In this document: piece after piece, positions 6,888 through 15,171 of the stretch | Numbering within the stretch: position 1 is the first letter of the stretch | Layout of the letters: every line of letters starts with the position of its first letter | Source: JAEMQF01 sp049297615 | GTDB taxonomy: Bacteria; Pseudomonadota; Gammaproteobacteria; Burkholderiales; Burkholderiaceae_C | Reading direction: 5' to 3' | NCBI GenBank assembly: GCA_049297615.1 | Contig: JBAQUQ010000118.1 | Location: forward strand, 1 to 39,787 | Length of the DNA: 39,787 nucleotides | Notes under the pieces: model-generated | Seen by the model: only the letters and a program-made list of their open reading frames with translations | What the model was told of the DNA's origin: nothing | Database searches by the model: none | Translations under genes and position numbers: made by a program

Positions 6888-7664
6888 TCACGGCGCGCCG
6901 AAAGGAGGCCTTCGCGTGAGCCGCTGCAATAACAGGCCCGGCAGGCGCAGCAGGAACTCGAGCATCAGCCTGGCGTGCATCCAGATCAGCAACAGGTTGT
7001 CGCGGCCGTAGCGGAAGTGCGAAACACCGCCCTCCTCGGCGCGCAAATACTTTACCGGCGCGTCGATGTTGACGGGGGTGACGCCGCGCCAGGCCAGGCG
7101 CACCACGGCTTCAGTATCGAAGTCGAAGCGCCGCATCCAGCGCTGGCCTTGCATCACCGCCACCAACGCGGCAATCGGGTAGACACGAAACCCGTACAAG
7201 GAGTCGGCGATTCCTGCGCCCAGGGTTTCCAGAGTCGTCCAGCCGTTCGAGATGCGCCGGCCGCGCACGCGCAGCAGCGGCGCCGAAGCGTCGAACACCG
7301 GGCGGCCGAGAATCATCGCTTCAGGCTGGGCGGCCGATGCTTGCATGAACGATGCGATCAGCTCGGCCGGGTGCTGGCCGTCGGCGTCCATCGTCAAGGC
7401 GTGGGTGAACCCTTCACCCTGCGCGGCGAGCAGGCCGTGCAGGACTGCGGCGCCCTTGCCCTGGTTGCGCGGCAATTCGAAAATCCGCAGCCCGGTGTGG
7501 GCCGCTGCGAGTTCGTGCAGGCGCGCCGGCGTGCCGTCGCTGCTGCCGTCGACGACGACCCAGACGGGGCGCCACTGCGCCAGTGCAGCCAGCACGGTCT
7601 TGTACAACACCGCGCCGGTGTTGTAGCTGGGAATGATCACCAACTGCCGGGTGCTTGCGGTCAC
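6888..7664 (-). CDS. Glycosyltransferase family 2
   Basis: The GTG at 7664 overlaps the acyltransferase stop in a GTGA arrangement and gives 258 aa starting right before the GT-A fold. Visible motifs are VIIPSYNTG near residue 9, VVDGSSDGT at 38-44, the NQGKGAAV loop at 67-74 and the metal-binding DADGQHP at 93-99. A basic, hydrophobic C-terminal segment (LMLEFLLRLPGLLLQRL) suggests membrane association. Family members transfer sugars from nucleotide donors to lipid or polyprenyl acceptors. Neighbouring acyltransferase and envelope genes suggest a glycolipid product. A longer 522-aa open frame extends upstream but only this part is homologous and the overlap supports the internal start. Confidence 0.88.
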   Translation of the reverse strand: MTASTRQLVIIPSYNTGAVLYKTVLAALAQWRPVWVVVDGSSDGTPARLHELAAAHTGLRIFELPRNQGKGAAVLHGLLAAQGEGFTHALTMDADGQHPAELIASFMQASAAQPEAMILGRPVFDASAPLLRVRGRRISNGWTTLETLGAGIADSLYGFRVYPIAALVAVMQGQRWMRRFDFDTEAVVRLAWRGVTPVNIDAPVKYLRAEEGGVSHFRYGRDNLLLIWMHARLMLEFLLRLPGLLLQRLTRRPPFGAP

Positions 7665-8407
7665 GCGCGCAGTTCCCTGACGAAATAAGCTTCGAGTTCG
7701 CGCAGCAGGGCAGCGTGGTCGGCTTGCGGCGCGAAGCGCTCGCCCAGGCGCAGCTTGAAGACGACCGGCGCGGGCGGCGTGCGCCAGATCGGCCAGTCTT
7801 TGCCGAGGTAGGGTGAATCGGTTTCGATGATGACGGTCTGGATCGACACCTGGGCGCGTTGCGCGATCAGGGTGACTCCGGGCAGAAAAGCATTCACAGG
7901 TCGATGGTGCGTGCGCGTGCCTTCCGGGAACACGATCAGATGCGCACCGTCGCGCAGACTGCGGACGGCGTCGCGGATCATGCTGTGCGCCGAATCGTTG
8001 TGAATGTAGCGTGCCAAGCGGGCGCCCGCGCCGAGGAATATATTGCGCCTCAGGGCGGCCTTCATGATGCACACGCCGCGCGGCAGCCAGGCCACGATGA
8101 GCAAGGCATCGAGCATGCTCGGGTGGTTGGCGGCAACGATGAGGCCGCCGCGCTCGTGACGCAGCACGTCCAGCGCCTGGGCGTCGATGCGCAACATGCC
8201 CACGCCTTGCGCGACGCGCCAGAAGACACGATAGATCCGCGCAATGACGGCTCGGCCGAGCGCCTGGCCGAGCGCGGCGGGCAGGAGCGGGCGCAGCACG
8301 ACAGCCAGCAGATTCCAGGCCAACGACACCCCCCCCAGGCAGAGCAGCAAGGCGTAGAGCAGCGCGCTCCGGGCGATGTAGCGCAACACGGCCACGGTGG
8401 GGGTCAT
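7661..8407 (-). CDS. Lysophospholipid acyltransferase family protein (PlsC-like)
   Basis: ATG at 8407 overlaps the preceding gene's stop by four bases (ATGA) and gives 248 aa. An N-terminal hydrophobic segment (about residues 10-45) anchors it to the inner membrane. The PlsC signature is complete: NHPSMLD with His95 and Asp100 (HX4D), a middle arginine/lysine block near MKAALRRN, and FPEGTRT at 160-166 for phosphate binding. Such enzymes move an acyl group from acyl-ACP or acyl-CoA to a glycerol- or sugar-lipid acceptor. Coupling to a GT2 is reminiscent of the acyltransferase/glycosyltransferase pair in aryl-polyene clusters, but no ketosynthase genes are present here. Confidence 0.88.
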   Translation of the reverse strand: MTPTVAVLRYIARSALLYALLLCLGGVSLAWNLLAVVLRPLLPAALGQALGRAVIARIYRVFWRVAQGVGMLRIDAQALDVLRHERGGLIVAANHPSMLDALLIVAWLPRGVCIMKAALRRNIFLGAGARLARYIHNDSAHSMIRDAVRSLRDGAHLIVFPEGTRTHHRPVNAFLPGVTLIAQRAQVSIQTVIIETDSPYLGKDWPIWRTPPAPVVFKLRLGERFAPQADHAALLRELEAYFVRELRA

Positions 8408-9234
8408 TTCTCGACGGAAACGAGCTGGTCCGAAACGCTGAAGATCCACGACACACCGATTCCGAAGGTCAGGTTTTGCTCGGTTTTCACAAGCGGGCTT
8501 GCCGCGATGACCGCGCCGCGCAGGCTGTCGTAGCGCACGAAGGCGCCGACCCAGGTGTTGTCGAAGCGTCGCGACGCACCCGCCAAGGCCAGCCACCCGG
8601 CGTAACCGGCGCGGGCTTCATAGGCGGGGCGCTGCGCCGTCGCCGCGCTGGCGTCGACACCGTACAGATGCGCGTGAAAGCGCCGATCGCCGAAGACGGC
8701 ACCGGCCTGCAGCGCAGTGTCCCAGCCGCTGGCGAGCCCGCGCAGGTCGAGGTTCAGGTGCGGATTGAATGTCCAGCCGACGCTTTGCGGACTGCGCTCC
8801 AACGCATACGCGGCGCGCAGCGGAGCGCGTATTTCCAATTTCGTGCGGTGATCCGACGAGCGCCAAAATTCGAAATTGGCGCTCGGCCCGATTTCGACAC
8901 GCGCGGCCAGATCGGGCATGCCTTGGCGCGCTGCGTTGTTGTGCGCCGGCGCGGCCAATGCTGCGCTCACGTCGACCTCGAGGCGTTGCGCGTCGAGCAG
9001 GACCGCGCGCGCGCCTTCACGGTCGGCGCGAAGCCAGTCACCACGATAGACGACGTAGGGCAAGGGCAAGAGGTAGTTGGTGGCTTGATCGGCGCCGCGA
9101 TAGTCGGGCAAGCGCAGGGCGGCGACGCCGACGCCGAGCTCCCACAGGGGTAATAGCTTCTGCCCGTTGTCACCGGGGCTTGCCTGGGCCCAGGCATCAC
9201 CGCCGGCCAGGCAAGCGAGCGCGGTCATGAGCAC
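8404..9234 (-). CDS. MipA/OmpV family outer-membrane protein
   Basis: The mature protein has the MipA/OmpV layout: an opening WELGVGVAALRLPDYRGADQ, then PLPYVVYRGDWLRADREGAR, alternating amphipathic strands, and a terminal VSWIFSVSDQ near the C-terminus. The signal peptide MTALACLAGGDAWAQA is visible. The start is uncertain: GTG at 9234 gives a 20-residue signal, ATG at 9228 a shorter one, and a TTG farther upstream a longer basic n-region. None has a clear ribosome site. Family members are beta-barrels linked to murein-synthesis scaffolding or antibiotic entry. It is the first gene of a coupled run with the acyltransferase, GT2 and lipoprotein. Confidence 0.85.
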   Translation of the reverse strand: MLMTALACLAGGDAWAQASPGDNGQKLLPLWELGVGVAALRLPDYRGADQATNYLLPLPYVVYRGDWLRADREGARAVLLDAQRLEVDVSAALAAPAHNNAARQGMPDLAARVEIGPSANFEFWRSSDHRTKLEIRAPLRAAYALERSPQSVGWTFNPHLNLDLRGLASGWDTALQAGAVFGDRRFHAHLYGVDASAATAQRPAYEARAGYAGWLALAGASRRFDNTWVGAFVRYDSLRGAVIAASPLVKTEQNLTFGIGVSWIFSVSDQLVSVEK

Positions 9235-9422
9235 CGCGACTGTGCGTGACTGGCCGCTCGGCGGCGCAGGGCCGCGCAACGCCTGATTTGCAAGCGCGGC
9301 ACATGCCGCCGAAAACGCGGACAGGATCGGCGCAGGCACGGGGCAGGACTGTACCACCGGCACACGCAGTTCTCCCCGCCGACGAGCCCGATGCAAACGC
9401 CCGCCTCCCCCAGGCGAGCACC

Positions 9423-10136
9423 TCACTCCCCCAGGTACGCTGCCCGCACCTTGGGGTCGTTGAGCAGCTCCCTGGCCGCACCGCTCATCGTGATCTCGCC
9501 CGAATCCATGACATAGCCGCGCGTGGCGAGTTGCAGCGCCCGGCTGGCGTTTTGCTCGACGAGCAGGATCGTCGTGCCTTGCCGATGGAATTCGCTCACG
9601 ACCTCGAAAATCCGGTCGACCAACATCGGGCTCAGGCCCATCGAAGGCTCGTCGAGCAGCAATACCTTGGGCCGCGCCATCAAGGCGCGCCCCATCGCCA
9701 GCATTTGCTGTTCGCCGCCGCTGAGCGTGCCGGCGAGTTGGGCACGGCGCTCCTTCAGGCGCGGGAAGATGCTGAACACTTTGTCGACGTCGGCGTCGAT
9801 CTCGGCATCATCGCGCACGAAGGCGCCCATCAACAGGTTTTCCGCGATCGTCATGCGAGCGAACACGCCGCGCCCTTCCGGAACCATCACCAGGCCCTGC
9901 CTGACCAGGTCCCACGAGCCCTGGCCCTTCACGTTGCGGCCCATGAAGCGGATCTCGCCGTCGGCCGCCGGCTGGGTGCCGGTGATGGCCTTCAAGGTGG
10001 TCGTCTTGCCCGCGCCGTTGGCGCCGATCAGGCTGACGAGTTCGCCCTCGTTGACTTCGAAGGAAATACCTTTGACTGCCTGGATACCGCCGTAGGCGAC
10101 TTTGAGACCTCTGACTTCGAGCAGGGGATTGGCCAT
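9423..10136 (-). CDS. livF: Branched-chain amino acid ABC transporter, ATPase LivF
   Basis: The 237-aa protein is a complete ABC ATPase of the LivF type. Walker A GANGAGKTT lies at residues 38-46, followed by the ABC signature LSGGEQQMLAMGRALM, Walker B VLLLDEPSMGLSP, and the LivF-characteristic ending GAARELLNDPKVRAAYLGE. It pairs with LivG to energise import of leucine, isoleucine, valine or related amides. It is the last gene of livH-livM-livG-livF, 12 bases after livG. No binding protein gene accompanies it. Confidence 0.96.
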   Translation of the reverse strand: MANPLLEVRGLKVAYGGIQAVKGISFEVNEGELVSLIGANGAGKTTTLKAITGTQPAADGEIRFMGRNVKGQGSWDLVRQGLVMVPEGRGVFARMTIAENLLMGAFVRDDAEIDADVDKVFSIFPRLKERRAQLAGTLSGGEQQMLAMGRALMARPKVLLLDEPSMGLSPMLVDRIFEVVSEFHRQGTTILLVEQNASRALQLATRGYVMDSGEITMSGAARELLNDPKVRAAYLGE

Positions 10137-10148
10137 GCGCGGACTTCG

Positions 10149-10925
10149 TCAGTGCGCCTGGTGTGCGGCGCCGAGATAAGCCTCGATCACTTTCGGATCG
10201 CGCTGCACTTCGTAGGGCGTGCCTTCGGCGATTTGCTTGCCGTAGTCCAGGACCGTGACGCGGTCGCACAGGCCCATCACGAGTTTCACGTCGTGTTCGA
10301 TGAGCAGGATCGTGCGGCCGTCCTTGCGGATGCGGTCGATGAGTTCGCGCAGCACGACTTTTTCCGTCGCGTTCATCCCTGCCGCCGGCTCGTCGAGCGC
10401 GATCAGAATCGGGTCCGTCGCCAAGGCGCGCGCGATCTCCAGGCGCCGCTGGTCGCCATAGCTCAAGGTGCGCGACTTGTATTCGGAAAACTTGGCGATG
10501 CCCACATAGTCGAGGAGCTCCATCGCGCGTTGCGCGATCTGCGCTTCTTCCTTTCTGAAGCTCGCGGTGCGAAACACCGCACCGATCAAGCCCGAGTGAG
10601 TGCGGATGTGCCGACCCACCATCACGTTTTCCAGCGCCGTCATTTCGGCGAAGAGACGGATGTTCTGGAAGGTTCGGGCGATACCGGCCTTGGCCACCTC
10701 ATGCACGGCGCTGGGCTTGTAGGGCACGCCGCCGAGTTCGAAGGTCCCCGAATCGGGCGCATACAAACCCGTCAGCACGTTGAAGAACGTCGTCTTGCCC
10801 GCGCCGTTCGGGCCGATCAGGCCATAGATTTCGCCTTTGGCAATCGTGATGGCCACGTCGGACAAAGCCTGCAGCCCGCCGAAGCGCTTGGACACGTTGC
10901 CCACGGCGAGGATGTTGTCGCTCAT
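10149..10925 (-). CDS. livG: Branched-chain amino acid ABC transporter, ATPase LivG
   Basis: ATG at 10925 overlaps the livM stop (ATGA) and yields 258 aa. Walker A GPNGAGKTT sits at 38-46, the signature LSYGDQRRLEIARAL follows, and Walker B is ILIALDEPAAGMN. The LivG-specific stretch GIARTFQNIRLFAEMTALENV and the C-terminal YGKQIAEGTPYEVQRDPKVI are present. A longer 529-aa open frame reaches into livM on the same strand, but only the part from 10925 is the ATPase. Role: cytoplasmic ATPase partner of LivF under the LivH/LivM pore. Confidence 0.96.
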   Translation of the reverse strand: MSDNILAVGNVSKRFGGLQALSDVAITIAKGEIYGLIGPNGAGKTTFFNVLTGLYAPDSGTFELGGVPYKPSAVHEVAKAGIARTFQNIRLFAEMTALENVMVGRHIRTHSGLIGAVFRTASFRKEEAQIAQRAMELLDYVGIAKFSEYKSRTLSYGDQRRLEIARALATDPILIALDEPAAGMNATEKVVLRELIDRIRKDGRTILLIEHDVKLVMGLCDRVTVLDYGKQIAEGTPYEVQRDPKVIEAYLGAAHQAH

Positions 10926-12037
10926 GGTGCTCGTGCGGGCGGGCGCGAGGGCGCGAGGGTGGGCGCGGGCGCCGCCTTGCCGTGCTCGGGCGAAGGCCAC
11001 AGGCCGCGCGGCCGCGACAGCATGATGCCGATCATCGCCAGCGCAATCAGCAATTGGCGCAGGATCGAGGCATCGAGGCGCCCATCGCTCCAGGCTTGCA
11101 GCGGCCCGGCCACATAGCGCAGCACTTCGGGCAAAGCCGCGAGCAGGAGCGCGCCGACGATGACGCCGGGCAGGTGGCCGATGCCCCCGAGCACGACCAT
11201 GGCGACGATCATGATCGACTCGCTCAGGGCAAACGCCTCGGGCGTGATGAAGGACTGGTAGGTCGAGAACATCACGCCGGCGACGCCGCCGAAGGTCGCC
11301 CCCATGCCGAAGGCGAGCAGCTTCATGTCGCGCGTATTGATGCCCATCGCCTTGGCCGCGACTTCGTCTTCGCGAATCGCCATCCAGGCGCGACCGATGC
11401 GGCTGGTTTCGAGGCGGTAGCAGATCACGACGCTGATCAGCACGAGCGCCAGGAACAGGTAGTAGTAGTTGATGACGTTGGGGATCTCGAAGCCGAACAA
11501 CTGGTGCGTCCTGCCGAGGTCGAAGCCGAAGAGTCGCATCGAGTCGACCGGCCCTATGCCCTTGGGACCGTTCGTGATGTTCACCGGGTGATCCAGATTG
11601 TTCAGGAACACGCGGATGATCTCGCCGAAACCCAGGGTGACGATCGCCAGGTAGTCGCCGCGCAGGCGCAGCGTGGGTGCGCCGAGCAGCACGCCGGCCA
11701 GGCCGGCGACTGCGGCGCCCAGGGGAATCGCCACCCACACCGGCGTGTGCAGGCCATCGGGGAACATCGCCGCGATGGCAGGAAAGTGCTCCACCAGGTG
11801 CGGGCTGGCGAGCAGGCCGAACATGTAGGCGCCCACCGCGTAGAACGCGACATAGCCCAGATCGAGCAGCCCGGCATAGCCGACGACGACATTCAGGCCG
11901 AGCGCGAGCAAGACGTAGAGCAGGGCGACATCGATGATGCGCACCCAGGCGCTGCCGAACTGCTGCGCCAGCAGCGGCAGGACCAGCAGGCCCAGCGCGA
12001 TCAAGCCGAAGCGCAGGATTGCTTTGGGGCTCGTCAT
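10922..12037 (-). CDS. livM: Branched-chain amino acid ABC transporter, permease LivM
   Basis: The 371-aa inner-membrane protein has the BPD_transp_2 layout with eight to ten hydrophobic segments. Diagnostic segments are LGLNVVVGYAGLLDLGYVAFYAVGAY near residue 45, the TLRLRGDYLAIVTLGFGEIIR block, the cytoplasmic SRIGRAWMAIREDEVAAKAMGIN coupling loop, and GGIGHLPGVIVGA. The C-terminal tail is proline- and alanine-rich (PAPTLAPSRPPARAP). It overlaps livG by 4 bases and begins 25 bases after livH, so it is co-translated with the ATPases. Confidence 0.96.
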   Translation of the reverse strand: MTSPKAILRFGLIALGLLVLPLLAQQFGSAWVRIIDVALLYVLLALGLNVVVGYAGLLDLGYVAFYAVGAYMFGLLASPHLVEHFPAIAAMFPDGLHTPVWVAIPLGAAVAGLAGVLLGAPTLRLRGDYLAIVTLGFGEIIRVFLNNLDHPVNITNGPKGIGPVDSMRLFGFDLGRTHQLFGFEIPNVINYYYLFLALVLISVVICYRLETSRIGRAWMAIREDEVAAKAMGINTRDMKLLAFGMGATFGGVAGVMFSTYQSFITPEAFALSESIMIVAMVVLGGIGHLPGVIVGALLLAALPEVLRYVAGPLQAWSDGRLDASILRQLLIALAMIGIMLSRPRGLWPSPEHGKAAPAPTLAPSRPPARAP

Positions 12038-12062
12038 GGGGCTCTCGCTGCTGCGCGCTGCA

Positions 12063-12986
12063 TCAAGCGCGATCTGCGACGCGTTCGCCGAGCAGCCCTG
12101 CCGGCCGCAGGGTGAGCACCAGGATCAGGACGATGAAGGCGAAGATGTCCTGGTAATGGCTGCCCAGCACGCCCCCCGTGAGCGCGCCGATGTAGCCCGC
12201 GCCGAGTGCCTCGATCAAACCGAGCAGCACGCCGCCGAGCATCGCGCCAGCCAGGTTGCCGATGCCGCCGAACACGGCCGCCGTGAACGCCTTCAGCCCC
12301 GGCAGGTAGCCCATCGTGTGCGAGGCCGTGCCGTAATTCGCCGCCCACATCACGCCGGCCAAGGCGGCGAGCGAGGCGCCGATGACGAAAGTGGCCGAGA
12401 TCACCATGTCGGGGCGCACGCCCATCAAGCCGGCGACGCGCGGGTTTTCGGCCGTCGCGCGCATCGCCCGACCGAGCTTGGTGTAGTTCACCAGGTACAT
12501 CAGCGCCGCCAGTGTCGACGCCGTGAGCAGCAGGATCAGCACCTGTACGGTGTTGATCACGGCGCCGAAGACGTGAAACGGCTCTTGCGGCAGCAGGATC
12601 GGATACGACTTGATCGTCGGCTTCCACACGATCATCGCCAGCGTTTGCAGCAGCAGGCTCATCCCCATTGCCGTGATCAGTGGGGCGAGCCTGGGCGCGC
12701 TGCGCAGCGGCCGGTAGGCGACTTTCTCGATCGTGAAACTGAGCGAGGCACACACGATGATCGCCATGATCAGCGAGATCAACATGAGCAGCCAACCCGG
12801 CAGCCCGCTGCCGGCCAGAAAGGTGACCACGGTCCAGCTCACCAGGGCGCCCACCATCAACACTTCGCCATGCGCGAAGTTGATCAGGTTGATGATGCCG
12901 TAGACCATGGTGTAGCCCAGGGCCACCAGCGCATACATGCTGCCCAGGATCAGGCCGTTGATGATCTGCTGGATGAAGGTGTCCAT
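12063..12986 (-). CDS. livH: Branched-chain amino acid ABC transporter, permease LivH
   Basis: The ATG at 12986, preceded on the minus strand by GGAGA, gives 307 aa beginning MDTFIQQIINGLILGSMYAL, the standard LivH opening; an in-frame ATG 48 bases upstream would add a non-homologous tail. The conserved INLINFAHGEVLMVGA stretch, the TKLGRAMRATAENPRVAGLMGV cytoplasmic coupling loop and the GGIGNLAGAMLGG motif are clear. It is the first gene of the livHMGF operon and forms the pore with LivM. No LivJ/LivK-type periplasmic binding protein precedes it, so the receptor must be encoded elsewhere. Confidence 0.95.
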   Translation of the reverse strand: MDTFIQQIINGLILGSMYALVALGYTMVYGIINLINFAHGEVLMVGALVSWTVVTFLAGSGLPGWLLMLISLIMAIIVCASLSFTIEKVAYRPLRSAPRLAPLITAMGMSLLLQTLAMIVWKPTIKSYPILLPQEPFHVFGAVINTVQVLILLLTASTLAALMYLVNYTKLGRAMRATAENPRVAGLMGVRPDMVISATFVIGASLAALAGVMWAANYGTASHTMGYLPGLKAFTAAVFGGIGNLAGAMLGGVLLGLIEALGAGYIGALTGGVLGSHYQDIFAFIVLILVLTLRPAGLLGERVADRA

Positions 12987-13138
12987 TGGCGGTCTCCGCT
13001 CGGGTCGTACGCTCCACCTTCGTGCAAGGATCATGCCCTCGTCAACGTCGAACCGCAGCGGATTCTAGGGTCGCCCCTGGGCCGTCAAGCCGGGGACTTT
13101 CCAGGTGTTGCGGCGCTGGCCAGGCACCGGCGCGCGCC

Positions 13139-14563
13139 TCAGCCGGGCTTTTTCGCGGCCTGGGTCCTGGCCGACATATTCTTGCGCCGAAGTTCGTCGA
13201 GCTTCTCGCCGATGCGGATCTCCAGGCCGCGTGGCACGGGCTCGTAAAAGCGTGTCGGCACCACATCGTCAGGCCAATACGACTCGCCCGCGGCGAACGC
13301 ATCGGGCTCGTCGTGCGCATAGCGGTAGTCACGCCCGTAGCCCATGCCGGCCATCAATGAGGTCGCGGCATTGCGCAAGTGCAGGGGCACATTGCGCGTG
13401 CCGTCGCGCTTCACGAATGCGCGCGCCGCGTCGTAGGCCTTGTACAGGGCATTGCTCTTGGGCGCCACTGCCAGGTAGACGACGGCCTGCGCCAGGGTCA
13501 GCTCGCCTTCGGGTGAGCCCAGACGCTCGTAGGTATGGGCCGCGTCCAGGGCGATCTGCAAGGCGCGCGGGTCGGCCAGGCCGATATCTTCACTGGCCAT
13601 GCGCACGATGCGGCGTGCCGCGTAGCGCGGATCGACTCCGCCGTCGAACATGCGCACCAGCCAATACAGAGCCGCGTCGGGGTCGCTGCCGCGCACCGAT
13701 TTGTGCAGCGCCGAGATCGTGTCGTAGAACTGATCGCCGCCGTTGTCGTAGCGGCGCAGTTGTTCGCCCAGTGAGCGCTCCAGGAAAACTTCGTCGATTT
13801 CGGCCCTGTCGCCCGCCGGTGCGGCCAACGCAATCGTCGCGACCAGGTTCTCGTAAGCATTGAGCAGGCGGCGCGCGTCGCCGTCAGCGTATCCGATCAG
13901 GCGCTGCTCGGCCGCAGCAGCCAGCGGCGGTGCGCCGAGCAGGCTTCGGGCGCGATCGAGCAGCTCGCGCAAGTCGGCGCCGTCCAGACTCGCCAAGACA
14001 TACACCGTGGCGCGCGACAGGAGCGCCGAGTTGACTTCGAACGAGGGGTTCTCGGTGGTGGCGCCGACAAAGGTGAACAGGCCCGACTCGACATGGGGCA
14101 AGAACGCGTCCTGCTGGGCCTTGTTGAAGCGGTGCACTTCGTCGACGAAGACCACGGTGCCGCGCCCGCTCGGGCGAAGCGCCTGCGCGCGCTCCACCGC
14201 CTCTCGAATGTCCTTCACGCCGCCGAGCACGGCCGAGATCGCGATGAACTGGGCGTTGAAACCTTGGGCCATGAGTCGCGCCAGGGTCGTCTTGCCCACG
14301 CCCGGCGGGCCCCAAAGAATCATCGAGTGCAGGCGGCCGGCCTCGAAAGCCGCGCGCAGCGGTTTACCGATGCCGAGCAACTGGCGCTGGCCGATCACTT
14401 CGCTCAAGGTCTTGGGGCGCAGCCGCTCGGCCAGCGGTGCCTCGCAAGGAAACGCCGGGCCGCCCCAACTCTCCTTGCCCCCATGGGCCACGAAGGGGCC
14501 ACCTTGTGGCCCTTGGGGCGGACGACGTATCTCGTCGGCCTGGGGGCCGTCGATAGTGTTCAC
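13139..14563 (-). CDS. rarA: Replication-associated recombination protein A (MgsA/RarA ATPase) with N-terminal insert
   Basis: The GTG at 14563 overlaps the lolA stop (GTGA). The 474-aa protein has the AAA+ core: Walker A GPPGVGKTT at 85-93, Walker B VVFVDEVHRF at about 137-146, sensor GATTENPSFEVNSALLSR, and the C-terminal tetramerisation part with SDPDAALYWLVRMFDGGVDP and the YWPDDV ending. RarA acts at stalled replication forks with SSB and RecA. Residues about 6-41 (glycine- and proline-rich, e.g. RRPPQGPQGGPFVAHGGKE) do not belong to the family, which normally reaches APLAERLRPKTL within about 10 residues. They are encoded by a palindromic repeat at 14453-14522. Confidence 0.95.
   Translation of the reverse strand: MNTIDGPQADEIRRPPQGPQGGPFVAHGGKESWGGPAFPCEAPLAERLRPKTLSEVIGQRQLLGIGKPLRAAFEAGRLHSMILWGPPGVGKTTLARLMAQGFNAQFIAISAVLGGVKDIREAVERAQALRPSGRGTVVFVDEVHRFNKAQQDAFLPHVESGLFTFVGATTENPSFEVNSALLSRATVYVLASLDGADLRELLDRARSLLGAPPLAAAAEQRLIGYADGDARRLLNAYENLVATIALAAPAGDRAEIDEVFLERSLGEQLRRYDNGGDQFYDTISALHKSVRGSDPDAALYWLVRMFDGGVDPRYAARRIVRMASEDIGLADPRALQIALDAAHTYERLGSPEGELTLAQAVVYLAVAPKSNALYKAYDAARAFVKRDGTRNVPLHLRNAATSLMAGMGYGRDYRYAHDEPDAFAAGESYWPDDVVPTRFYEPVPRGLEIRIGEKLDELRRKNMSARTQAAKKPG
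14453..14522. repeat. Palindromic repeat inside the 5' end of rarA, translated in frame
   Basis: CGCCCCAA at 14461-14468 is the exact reverse complement of TTGGGGCG at 14513-14520. Between them GGGCCAC (14496-14502), a CTT loop and GTGGCCC (14506-14512) form a second perfect hairpin. The left end, CGCCGGGCCGCCCCAA at 14453-14468, recurs base for base at 28012-28027 inside hutU. GC-rich elements of this GGGCCGCCCC type are dispersed in many Burkholderiales genomes, usually between genes. Here the element codes for extra N-terminal residues of RarA. Confidence 0.7.
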
Positions 14564-15171
14564 TGCTCGATCACGTCGGCGCCGGGCGGCACTTTGAAGA
14601 CGAAGTTGTCGGCGCGCAAGGCCGGATTCTCTTCGAACTGCGAAAACCGCATATGCGAACGCTGGCCGAAACTGTCGAGGATCTCGAAGGCGGCCAGCGT
14701 CTTGCCGCGAAAGCCCACGCGCACCGACTGGAACGCCGTCTCCTCGGTGCGCGGTGTGGCCAACACCCAGGCGAGGCCGTCTTGGTCAGGCTGAGGCGCG
14801 AGCACGAAATCTTTCGCCAGCGACCCGCCTGCGAGCAGCGCCGCGGGCGTTCCGCCCAGGGCGGCGGCGAGCTTGCGCGACGTGACCTGGTTCAAGTCGG
14901 CGTCGAAGATCCAGACCTTGTTGCCGTCGGCGACGATGGCCTGTTCGAAGGGCTTGGCGTAGGCGAAGCGAAACCGGTTCGGCCGCAAGAACTCGAAGCG
15001 GCCGCTGGAGGTCTTGGTGCGCGCACCGTCGGGCGAGGTGACGGTTTGCGTGAAACTCGCTTGGCCGGTTTTCACGTCGCGCACGAATTCTTCGAGCTGC
15101 TCCACCGCGCCGGCATTCGCGCGCAGCGCCAGCGTGGCCGCGAACACAAGAAGCGCGAACGCCGATTTCAT
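14560..15171 (-). CDS. lolA: Outer-membrane lipoprotein carrier protein LolA
   Basis: The ATG at 15171 overlaps the ftsK stop by four bases and gives 203 aa. Residues 1-20 (MKSAFALLVFAATLALRANA) are a Sec signal peptide. The mature chain shows the LolA pattern: GQASFTQTVTSPDG, the SSGRFEFLRPNRFRFAY strand pair, ADGNKVWIFDADLNQVTSRK, and DSFGQRSHMRFSQFEENP leading to a FKVPPGADVI ending. LolA ferries lipoproteins across the periplasm from LolCDE to LolB. Its place between ftsK and rarA is the conserved proteobacterial order. Confidence 0.95.
   Translation of the reverse strand: MKSAFALLVFAATLALRANAGAVEQLEEFVRDVKTGQASFTQTVTSPDGARTKTSSGRFEFLRPNRFRFAYAKPFEQAIVADGNKVWIFDADLNQVTSRKLAAALGGTPAALLAGGSLAKDFVLAPQPDQDGLAWVLATPRTEETAFQSVRVGFRGKTLAAFEILDSFGQRSHMRFSQFEENPALRADNFVFKVPPGADVIEQ

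Noticed and set aside
6888..8456. One 522-codon minus-strand frame that could be read as an acyltransferase-GT2 fusion
   Set aside because: The acyltransferase motifs lie in another frame (7661-8407). In this frame only residues from 7664 are the GT2, and GTGA overlap supports two separate genes.
9246..11117. 623-codon plus-strand open frame across livF/livG
   Set aside because: It is the antisense of two ABC ATPases with complete Walker motifs on the minus strand.
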